Source of the DNA: Synechococcus sp. PL34863bin_39
GTDB taxonomy: Bacteria > Cyanobacteriota > Cyanobacteriia > PCC-6307 > Cyanobiaceae
Reading direction: 5' to 3'
Assembly (NCBI GenBank): GCA_011523155.1
Contig: WTHL01000192.1
Span: 1-6,426 of the forward strand
DNA: 6,426 bases
Position numbers and translations under genes: made by a program. Positions 1-5,253 of the stretch are shown in pieces (positions within the stretch are counted from its first letter, which is position 1; each line of letters starts with the position of its first letter). A model generated the notes under the pieces. It saw only the letters and a list, made by a program, of their open reading frames with translations. It had not been told where the DNA came from and made no database searches.

Positions 1-1
1 G

Positions 2-1138
2 CTGGGGGTGCCCCTGGAGCGTCTTGATGAGCGCCAGAGACTGATGCTTGCCGCGCTGACCAGCGACCCCGCCCAGCGGCAGTCGGCGTTGGCTGTTCCG
101 TTCCAGAGTCCTCGCTATGGCGACCTCCAGCGGGCGCTCAGGCAGCACACGCCCGGTCAGCCCCTTGCTGCGTCGTCGGACCAACTCCTTCAGGACAGCG
201 CCTTCGATCCGCTGCTGCGTCGACTCAGCTGTGAGGCCCTTGGTGGCACCCCTGACCACTGCGTCGACCCCGCTGATGTCGCTGCCGCATCAGCTGCGAG
301 TGGTCAGCTGCTTCTGGCGGAACTGCTGCCGATCGGTGCGCTTCTTCTCGGAGGCCTGCTGCTGCTGCGTCATGGCTGGCTTGCCGTGCGTGGCCAGCTG
401 CCATCTTTGCCGCCTCTTCAGGGTCCACTGCTCTCCCCGGAGGATATGGCGATCCTGGTGGCCGGCGGCTTCGTTCTGCTGGGGGAGGTGATGGCTCCCG
501 TTCTGGTCAGTCCGCTGCTGGCGCTCCTTGCCCAGGGACAGACAGGTGCCCTCCGTCAGGCAGTCGATGTGCTGCTCGGCTACGTGATCCTGGCTCTGCC
601 GCCACTGGTGATTCTCCGCTTTCAGCTTCAGGGACTCCCGGCCGAGGCGATGCCAGTCGGCGGCTGGCTGCAGTGGAGGCTGTCGCCCGTGCTCCCTGCT
701 CTGCTCCAGGGGGTCCGCGGCTGGTTAATGGTCATGCCGCCAGTGGTGCTGACCGGCTGGCTGATGACCAGGATTGTCGGGGATCAGGGGGGAAGCAATC
801 CTCTCCTCGAGATGGTGCTTCGCAGCGACAGCACGCTGGCTCTGCTCCTGCTGGCGCTGACCGCTGTCGTTCTGGCACCGCTGTTCGAGGAGTTGGTCTT
901 CCGCGGGGTTCTGCTACCGGTCCTTGCGCGCAGCCTGGGCTCCGTCTGGGGCGTTGGCTTGAGTGCCCTCGTCTTTGCCGTCGCCCATCTGAGTCTCGGT
1001 GAACTGCCGCCGCTGCTGGTGCTGGGGGTTGGGCTTGCCTTGCTGCGGCTCAGAAGCGGTCGGCTTCTGCCTTCGGTTGTGATGCACGCCTGCTGGAACG
1101 GGGCCACGTTCATCAACCTGATTCTGATCGGTGCCTGA
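2..1138 (+). CDS. CPBP (Abi/Rce1-type) intramembrane metalloprotease, 5' end outside window
   Basis: Membrane-embedded protein of the CPBP family, whose members are (or resemble) intramembrane zinc-dependent endopeptidases; the substrate here is unknown. Numbering from the first in-window start codon (GTG at 8), motif 1 is E294-E295-x3-R299 (EELVFR), motif 2 is F323-x3-H327 (FAVAH) and motif 3 is H360-x3-N364 (HACWN), so all expected metal-site residues are present. Residues about 1-98 are soluble-looking. They are followed by roughly seven to eight hydrophobic segments near 101-120, 145-167, 187-204, 238-258, 275-293, 314-330, 335-349 and 354-376. The frame is open to the left edge of the window, there is no clear ribosome site before GTG 8, and the N-terminus starts abruptly, so I treat the gene as 5'-truncated by the window. 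It ends 36 bases before the earliest possible start of the next gene. Family assignment is firm; the biological role is not known. Confidence 0.9.
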   Translation: MGVPLERLDERQRLMLAALTSDPAQRQSALAVPFQSPRYGDLQRALRQHTPGQPLAASSDQLLQDSAFDPLLRRLSCEALGGTPDHCVDPADVAAASAASGQLLLAELLPIGALLLGGLLLLRHGWLAVRGQLPSLPPLQGPLLSPEDMAILVAGGFVLLGEVMAPVLVSPLLALLAQGQTGALRQAVDVLLGYVILALPPLVILRFQLQGLPAEAMPVGGWLQWRLSPVLPALLQGVRGWLMVMPPVVLTGWLMTRIVGDQGGSNPLLEMVLRSDSTLALLLLALTAVVLAPLFEELVFRGVLLPVLARSLGSVWGVGLSALVFAVAHLSLGELPPLLVLGVGLALLRLRSGRLLPSVVMHACWNGATFINLILIGA

Positions 1139-1318
1139 GGCCCGGAAACCGGCCCTGATCAAGGGGTTGCCGAGGTGCGCGCAGGCTTGCAGGAGGCTCG
1201 TGGCAATGGTTCACTGACCCCATATCTGCTGTCATCCGTGAACGCCGCTCCAAGGCCACGCCCCGTATCAGTGGACCGGTCGACGTCCTCCGGTGCCCTG
1301 GAGCTCATCCAGGGTTCG

Positions 1319-1693
1319 ATGTCAGCGCAGAAGATGGCCCGTCAGGCCCCCCTGCTGGCGGCACTGCATCGCGTTGCTGATGGCTCCCTCTGCGGCGTTG
1401 TCCTGGCCGTCCTGGCCCTTTCCGGACTGACGCTCCACTGGCAGCACCGCTGGACCGTTGCCTTCCGGCAGCTCGAGGAGACGCGCAATCTCTCGCATCG
1501 ACTGACGGAATCCACCGCCATGCTCGAACGCCATCTGCTTGAGGAATCGACCCGTCCTGCTGCGATGGTTCCTACCAAGGTGGCCAATCTGGTTTACCTC
1601 GAGCGTCCCCAATCGTCCGATGCTCCCAAGAATCCAGGCTGGATCGCAACGCTGCAGAGCTGGATGAATCAGCCGATTCACAGGGGGTACTGA
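1319..1693 (+). CDS. Small bitopic membrane protein with coiled coil, candidate FtsL
   Basis: From ATG 1319 this is a 124-residue protein with a short cytoplasmic N-terminus (1-23), one hydrophobic segment (about 24-40), then a charged region about 44-77 with heptad-like leucines (L52, L58, L62, L69, L73) that should form a coiled coil, and a short tail. That is the topology and size of FtsL, the divisome protein that works with FtsB and FtsQ to activate FtsW/FtsI. In many bacteria ftsL lies immediately before ftsI, as this gene does; only 4 bases separate them. FtsL is too divergent to call from sequence by eye, so the name is an inference. The start is uncertain. GTG 1175 has a good ribosome site (AAGGGG, 1161-1166) and would give 172 residues, but codons 1-31 of that version look non-coding in third-position use. 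GTG 1271 is intermediate. ATG 1319 is preceded by AGGG at a short spacing and gives the most FtsL-like protein. The gene itself is well supported by membrane and coiled-coil organisation and by tight spacing to ftsI. Confidence 0.75.
   Translation: MSAQKMARQAPLLAALHRVADGSLCGVVLAVLALSGLTLHWQHRWTVAFRQLEETRNLSHRLTESTAMLERHLLEESTRPAAMVPTKVANLVYLERPQSSDAPKNPGWIATLQSWMNQPIHRGY
1682..1687 (+). promoter_or_regulatory. Ribosome binding site of ftsI inside the preceding gene
   Basis: AGGGGG lies 10 bases before the ftsI ATG at 1698 and within the last codons of the upstream gene, whose TGA is at 1691-1693. Translation of the two genes is probably coupled. Confidence 0.5.
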
Positions 1694-1697
1694 AGCG

Positions 1698-3527
1698 ATG
1701 GCCGACGCACCTGACGGGGGGCGACGTCGGCGTCGTCAGCGCCAGCGTGTGGTTGCCCTGGAGACGGTGCCGGCGTCGCGAATGCGCTGGGTGTTCGCTC
1801 TGCTGTGCCTCTGCCTGATTGGTCTGATGGGGCGGATGGCGTGGCTGCAGGTGTTTCAGGCCTCCGTGCTTGAGGCCCGTGCCCGTCGTGTCCAGACCCA
1901 GCACACCGACCCCCTCGGAACGCGTCGCCCGATCGTCGACCGGGCCGGCCGCCTGGTCGCCCTGGATGAGGAGCGTTTCCGTCTCTGGGCGCATCCCAAC
2001 AATTTCCGCTTCCCCGGCGATCCGCCCAGCGTGGTGCGGGAGCCCCTTGACGTGGCCCGCCGCCTGTCGGGTCTGCTTGCCCTGCCGATGGCTGAACTGG
2101 TGGAGCGCATGGGCGATCGACCCTCCGGCATCCGGCTGGCTGAGGAGCTGGATCCGGAAACGGCGGCGGAGGTCCGTCGCCTCGGCATCAGTGGTCTCGA
2201 TCTGGAGCCCTATCCGCGGCGGGTCTATCCCCAGGGCGATCTCTTCGCCAATGTGGTGGGATTTCTCAATCTGGAGCGTGTTCCGCAGGCGGGACTCGAG
2301 CAGAGCCGGGATTCCGATCTGAAGCGGCACGAACAGGCCAGGAGTCTGCGACGGGGTGCTGATGGCACGCCCCTACCTGACAACCTCCTTCCGGGTGCCT
2401 TCTTCGGTGACGATCTGCGCCTGCAGCTCACCCTCGACGCCCGTCTTCAGGAACTGGCCGCCAGGGCACTGGCGGATCAGGTGAAGACCTGGAAGGCCAA
2501 AAAAGGGGTCGCCGTTGTGATGGATGTGCGCAACGGTGAGCTTCTGGCGCTGGCCTCCACACCCACCTACGACCCCAACCGCTACTGGGACTTCTCTCCA
2601 GCCCTGTTCCGGGAATGGTCGGTTCAGGACCTTTATGAACCTGGGTCCACCTTCAAGCCCATCAATCTGGCGATTGCCCTGCAGGAGCGGGCGATCGCGG
2701 CAGGCGGCACCGTCAACGACATCGGGGAACTCAAGATCGGTGGCTGGCCGATCTTCAATCACGACAAGAACGCCAACGGCGTGATCGATTTCGCCACTGT
2801 GCTGCAGGTGTCCAGCAACGTGGGCATGGTTCAGGCGATGCGCCGACTCGACCCGCTGCGCTATTGGCAGTGGTTGTCAAAGCTCGGTCTGGAATCCAGG
2901 CCCGATACCGACCTTCCCGGCGCCGTCGCCGGACAGCTCAAGACACGGGAGCTGTTCACAAGCCAGCCGATCGAACCGGCGACGGCGTCCTTCGGCCAGG
3001 GATTTGCGCTCACTCCGATCAAGCTCGTGCAGCTTCATGCCCTGCTGGCCAACGGCGGCCGCATGGTCAGTCCCCACATCACCCGAGGACTGCGGTCCGG
3101 CACCGGTCTGGCCGGTGCCGACACCTCACCGGGCCAGTCCCTGATGCGCCCCGAGGTCACCCGAACCGTTCTCGACTGGATGGAGACCGTCGTTCAGAAA
3201 GGAAGCGGCAAAGGGGTCTACACACCCGGCTACCGGATCGGCGGCAAGACGGGCACCGCCCAGAAAGCCCTGAACGGTGTTTATGTCCCCGGCGCCAAGA
3301 TCTGCAGCTTTGTGGCCACGCTGCCGATTGAGGATCCCCGTTACGTGGTTCTTGTCGTGGTGGATGAACCCCAGGGCAGCGAGGCCTATGGGTCGACAGT
3401 GGCTGTCCCTGTTGCCAAGCAGATCATTGATGCCCTGCTGGTGCTCGAGAGAATTCCGCCGAGCGGAGCCGTCACTCCGATGCAGCCAGCCGCGGCATCC
3501 GTCAGCGCGTCCGAACCCCCAGGTTGA
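1698..3527 (+). CDS. ftsI: Peptidoglycan D,D-transpeptidase FtsI (penicillin-binding protein 3 type)
   Basis: Class B penicillin-binding protein that cross-links septal peptidoglycan during division, anchored in the inner membrane with its catalytic domain in the periplasm. The 609-residue protein begins with a very basic cytoplasmic stretch (residues 9-17 are nearly all Arg/Gln). One membrane anchor follows at about 31-50, then the pedestal/dimerisation domain with the conserved motif around residues 75-90 (TRRPIVDRAGRLVA), and the transpeptidase domain from about 240. The three active-site motifs are complete: S317-T-F-K320 with the acylated serine, S372-S-N374, and K517-T-G-T520. Length is close to E. 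coli FtsI (588). There are no PASTA domains. The last ~22 residues are Ala/Pro/Ser-rich and probably disordered. It sits directly after the candidate ftsL and before tal; the rest of the usual division cluster (ftsW, mur genes) is not next to it here, as is common in cyanobacteria. An elongasome PBP2 (MrdA) is a less likely alternative, given its sequence features and neighbours. Confidence 0.95.
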   Translation: MADAPDGGRRRRRQRQRVVALETVPASRMRWVFALLCLCLIGLMGRMAWLQVFQASVLEARARRVQTQHTDPLGTRRPIVDRAGRLVALDEERFRLWAHPNNFRFPGDPPSVVREPLDVARRLSGLLALPMAELVERMGDRPSGIRLAEELDPETAAEVRRLGISGLDLEPYPRRVYPQGDLFANVVGFLNLERVPQAGLEQSRDSDLKRHEQARSLRRGADGTPLPDNLLPGAFFGDDLRLQLTLDARLQELAARALADQVKTWKAKKGVAVVMDVRNGELLALASTPTYDPNRYWDFSPALFREWSVQDLYEPGSTFKPINLAIALQERAIAAGGTVNDIGELKIGGWPIFNHDKNANGVIDFATVLQVSSNVGMVQAMRRLDPLRYWQWLSKLGLESRPDTDLPGAVAGQLKTRELFTSQPIEPATASFGQGFALTPIKLVQLHALLANGGRMVSPHITRGLRSGTGLAGADTSPGQSLMRPEVTRTVLDWMETVVQKGSGKGVYTPGYRIGGKTGTAQKALNGVYVPGAKICSFVATLPIEDPRYVVLVVVDEPQGSEAYGSTVAVPVAKQIIDALLVLERIPPSGAVTPMQPAAASVSASEPPG

Positions 3528-3585
3528 CGCGTGATGCCAGTTCAACTGGGCTGGCTACGTTGAGGCTATGCAGTCGAGCGTGTTT

Positions 3586-4758
3586 ATGGCTTCCCTTCTT
3601 GAGCAGCTTTCCGCCATGACGGTTGTCGTCGCCGACACCGGCGATCTGGAGGCGATCCGCCGCTTCACGCCGAGGGATGCCACGACCAATCCATCGCTGA
3701 TTCTCGCGGCTGCCCAGATTCCTGCTTACCAGAGCCTGATCGATGAGGCATTGCAATCCTCACGCCGACTTCTTGGTGCGGATGCCCCGGTTGAAGATGT
3801 CGTTCACGAAGCGCTTGATGAGATCTGCGTGATCTTCGGCAAGGAGATTCTCAAGATCGTTCCCGGCCGCGTGTCCACGGAGGTGGATGCCCGCCTCAGT
3901 TTCGACACCGACGCAACGATTGAAAAAGGTCGGAAGCTGATTCGTCTTTACAACGATGCCGGCATCAGCAATGACCGCGTGCTGATCAAGATCGCCTCCA
4001 CCTGGGAGGGCATCAAGGCGGCGGAAGTTCTCGAACGAGAGGGCATTCACTGCAACCTCACCCTGCTGTTCGGTTTCGGACAGGCCATTGCCTGTGCCGA
4101 AGCTGGAGTCACCCTGATCTCCCCCTTCGTCGGGCGCATCCTCGACTGGTACAAGGCTGAAACCGGTCGGGATGCCTATCCCGGCCATGAGGACCCGGGC
4201 GTTCTCTCGGTGACCCGGATCTTCAATTACTTCAAGACCTACGGCTACACGACGGAGGTGATGGGGGCCAGTTTCCGCAACACCGACGAGATCATCGAGC
4301 TCGCCGGCTGCGACCTGCTCACGATCTCTCCCAAGCTGCTCGACCAGCTGCGCACGACCGACGCCCCCCTGATGCGCAAGCTTGATGCGACCCATCCCAG
4401 CAGCACCGAGCCACAGATTCACGTGGACCGCGCCCGGTTTGATGCCCTCATGGCCGACGATCGGATGGCGACGGACAAGCTCGGGGAGGGCATCAAGGGC
4501 TTCAGCAAGGCGATCGAGACCCTCGAAGCCCAGCTGGCGCACCGGCTGGCGGAGCTTGAGGGTGGTGAAGCATTCCGCCACGCGGTTCAGGAGATCTTTC
4601 TTCTCAACGACATGAACGGGGATGGATCGATCACCCGTGATGAATGGCTGGGCAGTGATGCGGTCTTTGACGCACTTGATCAGGACCATGACGGACGCCT
4701 GACACCCGAGGAAGTGCGGTCCGGCTTCGGTGCAGCCCTGTCCCTGACGATGGCCTGA
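3586..4758 (+). CDS. tal: Transaldolase with C-terminal EF-hand pair
   Basis: Transfers a dihydroxyacetone unit from sedoheptulose 7-phosphate to glyceraldehyde 3-phosphate in the cytoplasmic pentose phosphate pathway. From ATG 3586 the protein has 390 residues. D17 and N35 fall at the same numbers as in E. coli TalB, and E99, Schiff-base K135, T159 and S179 match TalB E96, K132, T156 and S176 with an offset of three. F181 corresponds to TalB F178. ATG 3568 would add six residues (MQSSVF) that the family does not need, and it has no better ribosome site, so I chose 3586. The transaldolase domain ends near 320. After a short helix-like linker come two perfect 12-residue EF-hand loops at 342-353 (D-x-N-x-D-G-x-I-x3-E) and 365-376 (D-x-D-x-D-G-x-L-x3-E). 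This architecture is known as a provisional family in cyanobacteria; Ca2+ control of the enzyme is inference. The gene starts 58 bases after the ftsI stop and ends before a strong terminator. TACGTT at 3556-3561 could be a -10 element of its own promoter, but no good -35 is visible. Confidence 0.96.
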   Translation: MASLLEQLSAMTVVVADTGDLEAIRRFTPRDATTNPSLILAAAQIPAYQSLIDEALQSSRRLLGADAPVEDVVHEALDEICVIFGKEILKIVPGRVSTEVDARLSFDTDATIEKGRKLIRLYNDAGISNDRVLIKIASTWEGIKAAEVLEREGIHCNLTLLFGFGQAIACAEAGVTLISPFVGRILDWYKAETGRDAYPGHEDPGVLSVTRIFNYFKTYGYTTEVMGASFRNTDEIIELAGCDLLTISPKLLDQLRTTDAPLMRKLDATHPSSTEPQIHVDRARFDALMADDRMATDKLGEGIKGFSKAIETLEAQLAHRLAELEGGEAFRHAVQEIFLLNDMNGDGSITRDEWLGSDAVFDALDQDHDGRLTPEEVRSGFGAALSLTMA

Positions 4759-4765
4759 CTGTCGG

Positions 4766-4789
4766 CGCATCCTTCGCCTGCCCGATGCG
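4766..4789 (+). other. Small hairpin after tal, upstream of the terminator
   Basis: CGCATC (4766-4771) pairs perfectly with GATGCG (4784-4789) across a 12-base loop, starting 8 bases after the tal stop codon. It has no T tract of its own. It may stabilise the tal mRNA 3' end or simply be chance. Confidence 0.3.
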
Positions 4790-4796
4790 TCTGGCG

Positions 4797-4834
4797 ATGC
4801 CTCCGTGCCTTCGACTCCCATCGGAGGCATTTTT
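4797..4834 (+). terminator. Rho-independent terminator of tal
   Basis: A perfect 9-bp stem pairs ATGCCTCCG (4797-4805) with CGGAGGCAT (4822-4830) across a 16-base loop. It runs straight into TTTTT (4830-4834) and then CGTTTG. It lies 39 bases after the tal stop and should end the transcript coming from ftsI/tal. The next start codon is only 32 bases further on. Confidence 0.85.
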
Positions 4835-4841
4835 CGTTTGA

Positions 4842-4854
4842 ATGACTGGGTCAT
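4842..4854. promoter_or_regulatory. Short palindrome before the cNMP-domain gene, possible operator
   Basis: ATGAC (4842-4846), TGG, GTCAT (4850-4854) is a perfect inverted repeat with 5-base half sites. It touches the ribosome site of the downstream gene and could be an operator or an mRNA element. Half sites this short occur often by chance, so support is weak. Confidence 0.25.
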
Positions 4855-4858
4855 GAGG
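4855..4858 (+). promoter_or_regulatory. Ribosome binding site supporting the GTG start at 4867
   Basis: GAGG lies 8 bases before GTG 4867, an ideal spacing. It favours this GTG over the in-frame ATG at 4885, which would be 26 bases away. Confidence 0.5.
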
Positions 4859-4866
4859 TCTGCCGC

Positions 4867-5253
4867 GTGAATGCACTCGACACCATGCGTGCTCTTGCCG
4901 CGACCCAGGCGGTCAGGGAGGCTGCCGCCGGTGAGGTGATCTTTGCTGCGGGGCAGCCGGGAACGGCGATGTTCGGTCTCGTCGAGGGTCGTGTCCGCCT
5001 CTCCTGGACCACCGAGGACGGTCATGAAGGCTATGAACTGATCTCCGCCGGGGACGTGTTCGGTGCCGGGGCTCTGGTGACGTCGGATCACAGCCGGCTG
5101 AGCACAGCCACGGCGGACAGCCCCTGTCGACTGATCGAGATGAATCGGGAGAGGTTTCTGTTTGCCGTTCAGGAGTCTCCGTTGTTCGCGATTGAACTGC
5201 TGGCATCAGTGGATGCGCGTCTCAGAGACATCAAGGTGATGGATCGCACCTGA
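4867..5253 (+). CDS. Stand-alone cyclic-nucleotide-binding (CRP/cNMP-type) domain protein
   Basis: A 128-residue protein made almost entirely of one cupin-like cNMP-binding beta-barrel. Residues 22-45 hold the typical first strands (GEVIF...G...MFGLVEGRVRL), 57-71 the phosphate-binding-cassette region (ELISAGDVFGAGALV), and 97-123 the C-terminal helix that is the dimerisation helix in CRP. The protein stops there: the helix-turn-helix DNA-binding domain of CRP/FNR regulators (about 80 more residues) is absent and no relic of it follows. In the cassette, R77 aligns with the phosphate-contacting R82 of E. coli CRP. The ribose-contacting glutamate (E72 in CRP) is replaced by A67, and S83 by L78, so cAMP binding is doubtful. 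It begins 32 bases after the tal terminator, with a GAGG ribosome site for GTG. Its TGA shares its last base with the ATG of the photolyase-like gene, so the two are likely one operon. Role unknown; a small ligand sensor or protein-interaction domain is the best guess. Confidence 0.9.
   Translation: MNALDTMRALAATQAVREAAAGEVIFAAGQPGTAMFGLVEGRVRLSWTTEDGHEGYELISAGDVFGAGALVTSDHSRLSTATADSPCRLIEMNRERFLFAVQESPLFAIELLASVDARLRDIKVMDRT

Noticed and set aside
1139..1154. GGCCCGG-AAA-CCGGCC hairpin just after the CPBP gene as a terminator
   Set aside because: The stem is short with a bulged base and no T tract follows, so termination is not supported.
1201..1228. TGGCAA (1201-1206) and TATCTG (1223-1228), 16 bases apart, as a promoter for the division genes
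   Set aside because: Each element matches the sigma-70 consensus at only about three of six positions.
1572..2330. A 252-codon open frame on the - strand over the FtsL-like gene and ftsI
   Set aside because: It has no recognisable domain and is the reverse shadow of ftsI codon bias.
2691..2698. GCGATCGC, the cyanobacterial HIP1 octamer
   Set aside because: A single copy inside ftsI in a GC-rich window does not show the enrichment that makes HIP1 meaningful.
3524..3561. TTGACG (3524-3529) and TACGTT (3556-3561) as a tal promoter
   Set aside because: The -10-like element is plausible, but the spacing of 26 bases is far too long and no other -35 lies at 16-18 bases. A weak promoter cannot be excluded.
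3568..3585. ATG 3568 as the tal start (adds MQSSVF)
   Set aside because: The catalytic residues D17 and N35 match TalB numbering only from ATG 3586, and the extra residues look like translated leader.
3760..5091. A 443-codon open frame on the - strand across tal, the terminator and the cNMP-domain gene
   Set aside because: It is antisense to clearly conserved genes, runs through a strong terminator and has a low-complexity, Arg/Gly/His-rich composition with no family motif. Such shadows are expected in GC-rich DNA.
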